64,000 nucleotides of DNA, from assembly GCF_022919115.1 (NCBI RefSeq), contig NZ_CP095072.1:2108001-2172000 (forward strand), written 5' to 3'. Origin of the DNA: Gracilibacillus caseinilyticus (GTDB taxonomy: Bacteria > Bacillota > Bacilli > Bacillales > Amphibacillaceae). Every line of letters starts with the position of its first letter. Position 1 is the stretch's first letter. The position numbers were made by a program, and so were the translations under genes. Under the pieces are notes generated by a model. The model searched no databases. It saw nothing but the letters and a program-made list of their open reading frames with translations, and was not told the DNA's origin. Below are positions 52,148-60,478 of this stretch, in pieces.

Positions 52148-53113
52148 TTGAAAAAAGGGGTAATTATTTCTATTATATGTTTATTTTTCATGTTCTTGGC
52201 TGCCTGCGGTCAGTCCGAAAGTACTAACCAGGAGGAGAATGATGATAAAGCAGAAGCAACGGGTTCGATTGAAATTGATCATGCTCTTGGAACAACTGCT
52301 ATTGATGGAGAGCCGGATCGGGTAGTTACGCTTTATCAAGGAGCAACAGATGCAGCGGTTGCTTTAGGGATTAAGCCAGTAGGTGTTGTAGAATCATGGC
52401 GTCAGGCTCCGATGTATGATTATCTAAAAGATGATTTAGGAGAAGTTACATATGTAGGTCAAGAAACACAGCCTAATTTAGAAGAGATTGCAGCACTTGA
52501 ACCTGACGTGATTATTGCCTCAAAGATGAGACACGAAGAGATATATGATCAACTAAGTGCTATTGCGCCAACTGTTGCACACGAAACTGTATTTGCTTTT
52601 AAGGAAACGCTTGAATTAGTTGGAAAAGCAACTGGTAAAGAAGAAAAAGCGACGAAGCTATTAGAAGATTGGGACAATAGAGTAGCGGATTTCCAAGAAA
52701 AGGTTGCCTCAGAGTATAAAGGAGAATGGCCACTACATGCAGCTGTTCTCAATTTTAGAGCAGATCATGCTCGTATTTATGTAACAGGTTTTGCAGGTTC
52801 TATTCTAGATGAATTAGGGTTCAAGGGACCAGCGAATATAACAGACAAGTCACAAGCTGTGCTTAAGCTAACAGATAAGGAAAGTATTACAGAAATGAAT
52901 GCTGACGTCTTTTACTTGTTTATGGATGATGACCCTGCAGTGGAACAAACGTATCAAGATTGGACTTCGCATCCTTTATGGGAAGAACTTGACGCCGTTC
53001 AATCAGATCAAGTCAACCGTGTGGATGAAGTGGTCTGGAATATGGGAGGGGGTATCATCGCGGCTAACCTAATGCTCGATGATATCTACGATCGATTCGA
53101 CTTAGAGAAATGA
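52148..53113 (+). CDS. Iron-siderophore ABC transporter substrate-binding lipoprotein (YfiY-like)
   Basis: The start is TTG 52148 after ACAGGAGGAAG; a longer ATG frame from 52061 runs through the Fur box. The 321-residue lipoprotein has lipobox FLAAC (Cys20) and the helical-backbone binding fold (VVTLYQGATDAAVALGIKPVGVVESW; ALEPDVIIASKMRHEEIYDQLSAIAPTV). It captures a ferric siderophore outside the cell and hands it to the permeases encoded next. YfiY is the closest type I know; the ligand is unconfirmed. Confidence 0.9.
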   Translation: MKKGVIISIICLFFMFLAACGQSESTNQEENDDKAEATGSIEIDHALGTTAIDGEPDRVVTLYQGATDAAVALGIKPVGVVESWRQAPMYDYLKDDLGEVTYVGQETQPNLEEIAALEPDVIIASKMRHEEIYDQLSAIAPTVAHETVFAFKETLELVGKATGKEEKATKLLEDWDNRVADFQEKVASEYKGEWPLHAAVLNFRADHARIYVTGFAGSILDELGFKGPANITDKSQAVLKLTDKESITEMNADVFYLFMDDDPAVEQTYQDWTSHPLWEELDAVQSDQVNRVDEVVWNMGGGIIAANLMLDDIYDRFDLEK

Positions 53114-53118
53114 TAAGA

Positions 53119-53152
53119 GCAGGTAGGAGCAACTTCCTACCTGTTGATTTTT
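53119..53152 (+). terminator. Attenuator hairpin between binding protein and permease genes
   Basis: GCAGGTAGGA-gcaac-TTCCTACCTG followed by TTGATTTTTG. It probably ends most transcripts so that the lipoprotein is made in excess. Confidence 0.75.
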
Positions 53153-53187
53153 GCTATTATGCTCTAGAATACAATGAGGTGTGTCAG

Positions 53188-54192
53188 ATGAAAACGAAAT
53201 CTCGAGTAAAAAAAAGGGTGCTAACCTTTATTGTAGCTGTTATCCTTTTCATTCTATCCTTTTTTGCTAGTCTAACACTCGGTCAAACGAATATATCTAT
53301 TTCTACGACGCTTCAAGCAATTCTGCGGTTTGATCCCAATAACACGGAACATATTATTGTGGTCACTTCCCGACTGACCAGAACGTTGATTGCATGTGTG
53401 ATTGGAGCTAGTCTTGCGATTGCAGGTGCTATGATGCAAGCATTAACTCGAAATCCACTGGCATCCCCAAGTATTTTCGGTATTAATGCTGGAGCTATCT
53501 TTTTTATTGTAGTTGGCATTACCTTCTTTTCTATGGAATCGTTGACGCAATATATGTGGATTGCTTTTTTGGGAGCAGGAGTAGCGGCAATATGTGTCTA
53601 TGTTTTAGGAAGCTCTGGTTCTCAAGGGGTGTCACCGCTAAAAATAGTATTATCTGGTGCAGCAATTTCAGCATTATTTATGTCCTTTACACAAGGTCTA
53701 TTGGTAATAGATGAGCAACGAATTCAGACAGTCCTGTTTTGGATGACTGGTTCTGTTGCAGGAAGAAGTATGGATATGTTATTACCCGTTTTTCCTTTTA
53801 TTGTATCAGGGATGGTGATAGCACTTTTAATGGGACATTCTATGAATATATTGTTGTCAGGTGAAGATGTAGCAAAAGGGTTAGGGCAACAGACGTTGTG
53901 GATTAAGATATGTATGGCTATCGTTGTTGTTTTTTTAGCAGGAGGTTCTGTTGCTATTGGTGGCTCTATCGGTTTTCTCGGATTAATCGTACCTCATATG
54001 GTACGGGGGCTGGTTGGTCCTGATTATCGCCTGGTTCTGCCTTTATGCGGAATTACAGGAGCATGTCTGTTATTATTTGCTGACGTAGCAGCACGATTAA
54101 TTATTATGCCACAGGAAGTGCCGATTGGTGTCATGACAGCGTTTATAGGAACACCATTTTTTATTTACATTGCTAGACGGAGGTTATCATAA
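53188..54192 (+). CDS. FecCD-family iron-siderophore permease (YfiZ-like)
   Basis: The start at ATG 53188 follows GAGGTG; the longer frame from 53110 crosses the hairpin. The 334-residue protein has nine to ten membrane spans and BtuCD-type motifs (RLTRTLIACVIGASLAIAGAMMQALTRNPLASPSIFG; GSIGFLGLIVPHMVRGLVG). It pairs with the next permease. Confidence 0.93.
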   Translation: MKTKSRVKKRVLTFIVAVILFILSFFASLTLGQTNISISTTLQAILRFDPNNTEHIIVVTSRLTRTLIACVIGASLAIAGAMMQALTRNPLASPSIFGINAGAIFFIVVGITFFSMESLTQYMWIAFLGAGVAAICVYVLGSSGSQGVSPLKIVLSGAAISALFMSFTQGLLVIDEQRIQTVLFWMTGSVAGRSMDMLLPVFPFIVSGMVIALLMGHSMNILLSGEDVAKGLGQQTLWIKICMAIVVVFLAGGSVAIGGSIGFLGLIVPHMVRGLVGPDYRLVLPLCGITGACLLLFADVAARLIIMPQEVPIGVMTAFIGTPFFIYIARRRLS

Positions 54193-54193
54193 A

Positions 54194-55207
54194 ATGGTCG
54201 CAGCACAAACCAAAAACGGAAGAAGATTGCTCTATATATACCTCGTTTTAGTGCTTGTTTTATTTGGAGTAGTAATGCTAAGTTTATCAATGGGAGCGGA
54301 GTGGATATCTCCTCTTGAGTTATGGCGCTATTTTACGGGACAAACAGAAGGACAATACGATTTCACCATTTATATGTTGCGATTACCTAGAGTCCTATTA
54401 GCAATAGTAGTTGGGAGCTGTCTAGCTGTTGCCGGACTTATTTTACAATCGATTATTCGTAACCCGCTGGCTTCTCCGGACATTATTGGCGTGACTGCTG
54501 GTGGCTCTGTGGGTGCAATGGTTTTTCTTGTCCTATTTATGGGGACGATAACTATCATTTGGTTACCTTTATTTGCAATATCAGGCGCTGCCATTGTTAT
54601 GATTCTCATCTATGGATTATCATGGAAAAATGGCGTAACACCCAATCGTTTAGTTTTAATTGGCATTGGAATAGCGGCTGCCATGCAAGGTCTTGTATCA
54701 TTTATGATTGTTTTTAGTGATACAAGTGTTACAACCAAGGCATATATATGGATGACCGGTAGTATTTACGGTGCTGTTATGAAGGATGTCTATCAGCTTT
54801 TACCTTGGGCAGTCTTGGGTATTTTGATGACGGTTATGTTAGCAAGAACGGTTAGTACGTTGGAATTAGGTGATGAATTAGCAACCAGCCTGGGTGTACG
54901 TGTGCAATTAATTAGATTGTCATTATTAATTCTTAGTGTTTTGTTGGCTGGTTCGGCTGTCGCTTTTGCGGGTGGAATCGGGTTTGTAGGATTAATTGCA
55001 CCTCATATCGCAAAGAAGTTAATTTCTTATTCCTTTGTACTTCTTGTACCAATAACAGCTGTAATCGGTGCTATAATGGTAGCAGTATCTGACCTTGTTG
55101 CACGGACGGCTTTTTACCCGTTAGACCTTCCAGCGGGAGTATTCACTGCTGCAATAGGAGCTCCGTTCTTTATCTATTTATTGTATCGAAACAGATATCA
55201 TAATTAA
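54194..55207 (+). CDS. FecCD-family iron-siderophore permease (YfhA-like)
   Basis: The start at ATG 54194 is preceded by GGAGG 10 nt upstream, two bases after the previous stop. The 337-residue partner permease has RLPRVLLAIVVGSCLAVAGLILQ, RNPLASPDIIGVTAGGSVG and GGIGFVGLIAPHIAKKL. No ATPase gene follows; in B. subtilis the matching system borrows the YusV ATPase, so a trans-encoded ATPase is likely. Confidence 0.93.
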   Translation: MVAAQTKNGRRLLYIYLVLVLVLFGVVMLSLSMGAEWISPLELWRYFTGQTEGQYDFTIYMLRLPRVLLAIVVGSCLAVAGLILQSIIRNPLASPDIIGVTAGGSVGAMVFLVLFMGTITIIWLPLFAISGAAIVMILIYGLSWKNGVTPNRLVLIGIGIAAAMQGLVSFMIVFSDTSVTTKAYIWMTGSIYGAVMKDVYQLLPWAVLGILMTVMLARTVSTLELGDELATSLGVRVQLIRLSLLILSVLLAGSAVAFAGGIGFVGLIAPHIAKKLISYSFVLLVPITAVIGAIMVAVSDLVARTAFYPLDLPAGVFTAAIGAPFFIYLLYRNRYHN

Positions 55208-55222
55208 AAGGGAAGTTTTGCT

Positions 55223-55930
55223 ATGAATGAATTAATAAATGATCTAAAAAACTACCATCTCCACCTGAATCCAAAAGAAGGGGTACTCGTAACAGATTTA
55301 TTCGATGATGCTAAATGCAAACACATGTTAGAAGAACAAAGTAATATTTGGGGAGCACCTAACTTAGTAATTGCTGCTTCTATGTTTATAAAGAGATACG
55401 CAATGATTACTGTGTCATCTACAATGTATAGCATGATTGTTCATCAAACGGTTTTGTCCCTTCATCCTGCCACATTGACATGGTCTAAGAACGGTTCGCT
55501 GGGCCTGAAGCATGAAGAGGTAGTATATATTACGTTAAACAAAACAAATCGGAATACAATACGGGAAAGTTATTTGCAACAATTATTTGCTCAACATCTT
55601 ACACCTTTGGTATTAACACTGTCGAGAATGACAGGTGTTAAGGAGGAAATGCTGTGGGAAAATATTGCAGTGAGAATTAATTCTGTTTATCGTAAGCTGT
55701 TAGAAAAGAATCCGTCAGAACAAGTGATTACTAATATTTATGAAGATTTTCATTTCCTTATACAAGCTGATGCCGAACTATTTGGCATAGGGAGTAACCC
55801 ATTAGCTTGTTATCTTAAGATAGGTGAGGAGTTGAAGGAAAATCCTCAGCGAAAAACTTGCTGTCTGTACTATCTTTTAGATAAAAATAGAGGCAAAGGA
55901 AACTACTGTGTGAACTGTCCTTTAATATAA
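55223..55930 (+). CDS. FhuF-like ferric-siderophore reductase
   Basis: A 235-residue cytoplasmic protein whose C-terminus carries the FhuF 2Fe-2S motif: CCLYYLLDKNRGKGNYC then VNC (CC-x10-12-CxxC). The N-terminal part matches the IucA/FhuF-like helical region. It should release iron from the imported siderophore by reduction. Encoded 15 nt after the permease with SD AAAGGGAAG, last gene of the Fur operon. Confidence 0.85.
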   Translation: MNELINDLKNYHLHLNPKEGVLVTDLFDDAKCKHMLEEQSNIWGAPNLVIAASMFIKRYAMITVSSTMYSMIVHQTVLSLHPATLTWSKNGSLGLKHEEVVYITLNKTNRNTIRESYLQQLFAQHLTPLVLTLSRMTGVKEEMLWENIAVRINSVYRKLLEKNPSEQVITNIYEDFHFLIQADAELFGIGSNPLACYLKIGEELKENPQRKTCCLYYLLDKNRGKGNYCVNCPLI

Positions 55931-55982
55931 TTACCTAATGTATGTGTTCCATTTCATTTAGTAAAATCAGAATCAAAGAGGC

Positions 55983-56024
55983 AAATAATCTAAACTTCTT
56001 CCTATTCAAGAGTTTAGATTATTT
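55983..56024. terminator. AT-rich stem-loop after the siderophore operon
   Basis: AAATAATCTAAACT / AGTTTAGATTATTT, a 14-bp perfect stem with 14-nt loop. It is probably the 3' end of the operon. The rest of 55931-56309 holds only the promoter module at 56161. Confidence 0.55.
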
Positions 56025-56160
56025 AATATCGAATAATAGTTAAGGGAATGGGTAATCCATTGATAGGTGGCTGATTTCTTTGAGGATAAAGGATCAGCAC
56101 CTTTTTTATGTCCGGAATATGGAAAAAAGACTATTCAGCCAAATGTTTTAAAAATATTTC

Positions 56161-56193
56161 TTTGAAAATGGTTATTTATGTTAAAATATAAAA
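56161..56193 (+). promoter_or_regulatory. Repeated promoter module, copy 5
   Basis: Thirty bases identical to copy 2 at 31194-31223 (TGAAAATGGTTATTTATG then TTAAAATATAAA), about 120 bp before the VOC gene. Confidence 0.55.
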
Positions 56194-56309
56194 GAGGTTC
56201 TGAAAATATTCGATTTAACGTCGTGATTATAGAGGCATAATTAAACAGAAAATAAATGCTGATCGGAGACATATGAATGAAAAATAGGAATATATAGGAG
56301 GTATGAAAA

Positions 56310-56747
56310 ATGAAAGTCCATAGAATCGATCATGTTGGTGTTATCGTCCAGGATCTTCCTGCCGCTAAGGACTTTTTTATTGAACTTGGACTGGAAGTGT
56401 TGGGGGAAGCAGAAGTGGAAGGGGAGTGGGTGGAACGGATTATTGGTCTTACGGACGTTAAAGAGACGGTTGTCATGTTAGGAATGCCAGACGGTGAGGC
56501 AACCTTGGAACTCGTCAAATTCCATACGCCTTCAGATGAAAATGGGATGCAGCCATCTTTTTCAAATACGCTGGGTATCCGGCATATTGCATTTGCTGTC
56601 CAAGATATCGAATCGATTGTTGCCAAGTTGAAAAAGAAAGGCGCCGAACTTGTTGGTGAGATACAAAACTATGAAAACGCTTATAAATTATGCTACATTC
56701 GTGGTCCGGAAGGGATTATTTTGGAGTTAGCGGAGAAGATCAATTAA
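56310..56747 (+). CDS. VOC family protein (methylmalonyl-CoA epimerase/glyoxalase-like)
   Basis: A 145-residue two-module VOC protein: VHRIDHVGVIVQDLPAAKDFFIELGLEVLGE (metal-site His in DHVGV), ATLELVKFHTP, LGIRHIAFAVQDIESIVAKLKKKGAELVGE (second His) and IRGPEGIILELAEK (Glu). The four metal-ligand positions H, E, H, E are kept, so it is probably a metal enzyme. SD TAGGAGG. The substrate is unknown. Confidence 0.85.
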   Translation: MKVHRIDHVGVIVQDLPAAKDFFIELGLEVLGEAEVEGEWVERIIGLTDVKETVVMLGMPDGEATLELVKFHTPSDENGMQPSFSNTLGIRHIAFAVQDIESIVAKLKKKGAELVGEIQNYENAYKLCYIRGPEGIILELAEKIN

Positions 56748-57065
56748 ATGAAAGAAGTGATTCAACATGGGAGTTATCCAAGCAATTACCCTTTCGTGAT
56801 TGACGCAGTGATTGTATTATTTGTCCTCTATAGGCTTCGACATAAATATAACCAAGGTGAACTGGGGAAGAAAAAAACAAAACGTGCCCAAGTGATAGTA
56901 GATAGCTTGATACCGATGGGAATGCTTGCTGGCTGTGCTATCGGTGTGCTGGCAGGGATCTATTTGCCGTATTCACTGCTGCTTACCATCAGTTTAGGAA
57001 CTGGAATCGGCTATTTGTCTGGCTATTTTGCTTATGAAATGTATAGTCATCAGGAAAATATGTAA
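56748..57065 (+). CDS. Small membrane protein of unknown function
   Basis: A 105-residue protein starting right after the VOC stop (TAAATG). It has three hydrophobic segments (FVIDAVIVLFVLYRL; LIPMGMLAGCAIGVLAGIYLPYSLLLTISLG; GIGYLSGYFAYEMY). Probably co-translated with the VOC gene. The family is not recognised. Confidence 0.7.
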   Translation: MKEVIQHGSYPSNYPFVIDAVIVLFVLYRLRHKYNQGELGKKKTKRAQVIVDSLIPMGMLAGCAIGVLAGIYLPYSLLLTISLGTGIGYLSGYFAYEMYSHQENM

Positions 57066-57128
57066 GTTTTTGAAAACGCATACTTAAATTAACTTGGCTG
57101 TGTTATTAAGAAATGAAGGTGGTCAAAT

Positions 57129-57659
57129 ATGCATGTTATTGCATGGATAATTGTAGCGTGTGAAATTGGGTTTTGGATTTTTATTATCGCAGGATTAATA
57201 ACGAGATATATGTTAAACAAGGAAAAAGCGGGTCTCTTTTTATTGGCGATGACTCCAATTGTCGATCTTGTTTTACTAGTCGTAACGAGTATTGATGTAT
57301 ATCGTGGAGCAGAAATAACAGGGGCACACAGCATTGCGCCCATTTATCTAGCCATATCTATTGTTTATGGAAAATCGATGATTCGATGGGCAGATGAACG
57401 TTTTTTATATTATGTGAAACGCGAGGGTCCGAAACCAAAACGCAGAATCGGAATGGATTATGCAAAACATAGTATGAAAGGCTCCTTACAGCATGTGCTG
57501 GCTTATATAATAGGGGGCGCACTGCTGTTGTTGATGATTTTCTATATTGGAAAATCCAGTGAAACAGAGGTACTGTGGGGAACCCTCCAAGTATGGGGAA
57601 TCGTTGTACTAATTGACATTGCCATTTCTGTCACTTATTTTATTTCGCCAAGAAAATAA
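57129..57659 (+). CDS. Integral membrane protein of unknown function
   Basis: A 176-residue protein with about five hydrophobic segments (IIVACEIGFWIFIIAGLITRYML; FLLAMTPIVDLVLLVVTSID; HVLAYIIGGALLLLMIFYIG; GIVVLIDIAISVTYFIS). It resembles uncharacterised Bacillus membrane proteins of the YmcC kind. SD GAAGGTGG. Function unknown. Confidence 0.7.
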   Translation: MHVIAWIIVACEIGFWIFIIAGLITRYMLNKEKAGLFLLAMTPIVDLVLLVVTSIDVYRGAEITGAHSIAPIYLAISIVYGKSMIRWADERFLYYVKREGPKPKRRIGMDYAKHSMKGSLQHVLAYIIGGALLLLMIFYIGKSSETEVLWGTLQVWGIVVLIDIAISVTYFISPRK

Positions 57660-57986
57660 CAGGTCTGGACTTTCCTTTATACACCTTATTGGCGCTAGGT
57701 AAATAGTTTTATATTTGTGAAAATATTTTAAAACTTTCTTCATTTATTATACAATAGTGTTTATATTGAAAAAGTGGTAGACTGTTGGATTCTTTCGTTT
57801 TGCCTATCCCCATGTTTGAAACTACATAAATAGATCCAGTAGAAAAAGAGATCCTCTTCTATAAGAAACCACGAATAAAACGCAGCAGGCAAGAATCGAA
57901 AGTGCGTAGTAAAAGGGATTCTGGTCTGATATTTATGATGAGCAAATTTTATTAGAAAAGATAATCAACGAGAAAGGACGAATGAT
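57660..57986. other. Intergenic region without a recognised gene
   Basis: AT-rich; ATTATACAATAG near 57747 could be a -10 region. No repeat, terminator or open frame of note was seen apart from the SD (GAAAGGACG) of the symporter gene. Confidence 0.4.
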
Positions 57987-59222
57987 ATGAGTTTAACGAA
58001 AAAGATACTGATTGCACTGGTTTTAGGTGTAATTACAGGTATTGGTTTATCGTTGTTACCGAGTGACATTTTTTCTGGTGTTGATACCTATGTATTAAAT
58101 CCAGTTGGACAAATATTCTTAAATCTAATTATGATGATTGTTGTACCGATCGTTTTTGTATCCATTGTTCTGGGAACGGCTGGTCTTGGTGATCCTGCTA
58201 AGCTCGGGAAAATTGGGATTCGAACGATTGGCTTTTACTTATGTACGACTGCTATAGCTTTATTCATTGGGCTTGGAGTTGGCTTAATTCTGGAGCCTGG
58301 TAAAGCGGGCACATTTGATACAGGAAATGCGAGCTATGAAGAAGAAGCTGCGCCACCTATTATGGATACCTTTATCAATATTATTCCGGAGAACCCAATC
58401 GAAGCAATGTCAACGGGGAATATGCTGCAAATTATTGCTTTTGCCGTGTTTATTGGGATTGCTTTAGCAAAACTTGGTGATAAAACAAGCGGAATACTTA
58501 GATTATTTGAACAAGCAAATGAGATTTTAATTTTTATAGTAAATGCGGTAATGAGAACGGCTCCCTACGGTGCGTTTGCTTTAATTGCATCTGCAATTGG
58601 AGATGCCGGATTAGATGCATTAGGGTCGATGTTAATGTATATGATTGCAGTTATCCTGGCATTGTTTATCCATGGGGCTATTACGTACAGTTTAGCTATT
58701 AAAGGATTAGGAAAAGCCAGTCCGATAAAGTTTTATAAACTGTTTTTCCCTGCGATGTCTGTTGCCTTCAGTACCTCGAGTTCAAGTGCCACACTTCCAA
58801 TTTCTATGAAAATGGCACAGGAAAGACTCGGGGTGAAAAAGTCAATCAGCAGTTTTGTTCAGCCATTAGGTGCAACGATTAATATGGATGGTACTGCGAT
58901 TATGCAGGCGGTAGCTACCGTATTTATCGCACAGGTATATGCAGAGCCACTAGGCATTAGCCAAATGTTAATGGTTGTCTTAACCGCAACTCTGGCAAGT
59001 ATCGGTACAGCCGGTGTTCCTGGTGTTGGACTCATTATGTTGGCAATGGTGCTGAAGCAAGTCGGCTTACCTGTAGATGGTATAGCATTAATAATCGGTG
59101 TTGATAGATTATTAGATATGTTACGTACGTCGCTTAACATTACCGGTGATGCTGCTTGTGCGTATATTATATCAGAAGGCGATAAACGGGATGAGAAAGA
59201 GAAAGCGGGAGAAACTGCTTAG
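57987..59222 (+). CDS. Dicarboxylate/amino acid:cation symporter (DAACS, GltP/GltT type)
   Basis: A 411-residue transporter with eight spans and re-entrant hairpins. Family signatures: AFSTSSSSATLPISM (Ser-rich HP1 loop), FVQPLGATINMDGTAIMQ (NMDGT cation site), GTAGVPGVGLIML (HP2) and DRLLDMLRTSLNITGDAACA (Asp/Arg substrate site). Arg in LDMLRT favours acidic amino acids or dicarboxylates. It uses Na+ or H+ gradients. A terminator follows. Confidence 0.94.
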   Translation: MSLTKKILIALVLGVITGIGLSLLPSDIFSGVDTYVLNPVGQIFLNLIMMIVVPIVFVSIVLGTAGLGDPAKLGKIGIRTIGFYLCTTAIALFIGLGVGLILEPGKAGTFDTGNASYEEEAAPPIMDTFINIIPENPIEAMSTGNMLQIIAFAVFIGIALAKLGDKTSGILRLFEQANEILIFIVNAVMRTAPYGAFALIASAIGDAGLDALGSMLMYMIAVILALFIHGAITYSLAIKGLGKASPIKFYKLFFPAMSVAFSTSSSSATLPISMKMAQERLGVKKSISSFVQPLGATINMDGTAIMQAVATVFIAQVYAEPLGISQMLMVVLTATLASIGTAGVPGVGLIMLAMVLKQVGLPVDGIALIIGVDRLLDMLRTSLNITGDAACAYIISEGDKRDEKEKAGETA

Positions 59223-59227
59223 AATGG

Positions 59228-59259
59228 AAACACGTCTATTTTTGGATAGGCGTGTTTTA
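59228..59259 (+). terminator. Terminator of the symporter gene
   Basis: AAACACGTCTAT-tttttgg-ATAGGCGTGTTT followed by T residues. Confidence 0.8.
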
Positions 59260-59300
59260 CATTATAAAAATGATGTCATTTGTCGAGTAGAAAGGAATGA

Positions 59301-59633
59301 TTGCATATAAGTAAGCGTAGATCTATCAAGTTTTTAACTTATGTAACAGCAATATCTATCACGACAATAGTTTTTATTATTCTCATTTGGTATGGTAAAG
59401 GACTTAATGAAGAAGATTATGCATACATGGACGAAGGGTTGGTAATAAAAAAAGAATCAAAAGATGATAGTTTTTTAAAATCGTATAAGGTAGTTATTTA
59501 TACATCTGACGAGTTGTTCCACATAAATGTAAGCGAGGATTTATATAATAAAATAGAATTGGGAACATACGAGGATATTAGAGTTGTTAAAGGGGTAGCA
59601 AGGATAGTAGAAAGTGATAAAAAATCGGGGTGA
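59301..59633 (+). CDS. Small membrane-anchored protein of unknown function
   Basis: A 110-residue protein from TTG 59301 (SD AAAGGAA). One N-terminal membrane span (FLTYVTAISITTIVFIILIWYG) precedes a small extracellular domain (VVIYTSDELFHINVSEDLYNKIELGTYEDIRVVKG). The family is not recognised. Confidence 0.6.
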   Translation: MHISKRRSIKFLTYVTAISITTIVFIILIWYGKGLNEEDYAYMDEGLVIKKESKDDSFLKSYKVVIYTSDELFHINVSEDLYNKIELGTYEDIRVVKGVARIVESDKKSG

Positions 59634-59755
59634 TAAGCTGTGAGGGCGGTTAGTGTGTATATAATATGTCTAGACATAAGCAATTAGCAGAAGCCAAAAC
59701 CGGTATCTTTAGCAGAAGGAGCGCTCAACTCCACTTAAATAAATAGTAGAAATGC

Positions 59756-59792
59756 AACCTCCAACAAGTCTTTTTGTCAACGATGGAGGTTA
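59756..59792 (+). terminator. Probable terminator
   Basis: AACCTCCA...TGGAGGTT stem followed by ATTTCTG; weak T-run. Confidence 0.5.
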
Positions 59793-59857
59793 TTTCTGTT
59801 GACTAAGAACTTCAAAAATTGCGGAAGATCTCACATGCCTGTAAAACCGTTTATCAC

Positions 59858-59886
59858 TTTACAAAATATGAAAAAAAACCTACACT
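59858..59886 (+). promoter_or_regulatory. Sigma-A promoter of the biotin-regulated operon
   Basis: TTTACA (59858-59863), 17-bp spacer, TACACT (59881-59886). The start point would fall within the BirA operator. Confidence 0.55.
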
Positions 59887-59887
59887 A

Positions 59888-59918
59888 TTGTTAACTTTTT
59901 ATATAAGTTGGTTTACAA
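59888..59918 (+). promoter_or_regulatory. BirA (biotin repressor) operator
   Basis: TTGTTAAC-N15-GTTTACAA, the Bacillus BirA half-sites with the correct spacing, covers the predicted transcription start and reaches the bioY ATG. It predicts repression by biotin. Confidence 0.9.
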
Positions 59919-60478
59919 TGAAAGTTAATCATATTATCTATGTATCTATGTTTGCGGCAATTATGGGTGTATTAGGGATTCTTCCGCCGATTCCTTTGGC
60001 CTTTTCTCCTGTACCGATTACAATGCAGACCTTTGGGGTGATGCTAGCTGGAAGCCTGTTGGGATCCCGTTTCGGTCCGAAATATGCAGCTTTAAGCCAG
60101 ATGTTGTTTCTATTGCTTGTGATGGCGGGAGTACCACTGTTATCTGGTGGACGTGGTGGAGTGGGCGTCTTTTTTACACCGTCAGCAGGCTTTTTAGTTG
60201 GTTGGATCGCCGGTGCTTATGTGATCGGATATGTATGTCAGCGTATGAAAGCTGTATCAGTCAGCAAAATGTTACTGGCTAATGCTATTGGTGGTATTCT
60301 TGTTATTTACGTAATTGGTATCCCGATTCAAGCTATGATTATGCAAATTTCTGTAGGTGAAGCGGCAATCCTCAGCATGGCATTTCTACCTGGTGATTGT
60401 TTGAAAGTGACGATAGCATCACTAATTGCTGTTAAATTGCATGCTGCGATTCCTGTTAATAGAGAGGTGAGAGTCTGA
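59918..60478 (+). CDS. bioY: Biotin transporter BioY
   Basis: The start is ATG 59918; the longer frame from 59819 would include the promoter and operator. The 186-residue S-component has six hydrophobic segments and BioY signatures (MFAAIMGVLGILPPIPLAF, FGVMLAGSLLGSRFG, LSGGRGGVGVFFTPSAGFLVGW, LPGDCLKV). It binds biotin and works alone or with an ECF energising module encoded elsewhere. First gene of the BirA-controlled operon. Confidence 0.95.
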   Translation: MKVNHIIYVSMFAAIMGVLGILPPIPLAFSPVPITMQTFGVMLAGSLLGSRFGPKYAALSQMLFLLLVMAGVPLLSGGRGGVGVFFTPSAGFLVGWIAGAYVIGYVCQRMKAVSVSKMLLANAIGGILVIYVIGIPIQAMIMQISVGEAAILSMAFLPGDCLKVTIASLIAVKLHAAIPVNREVRV

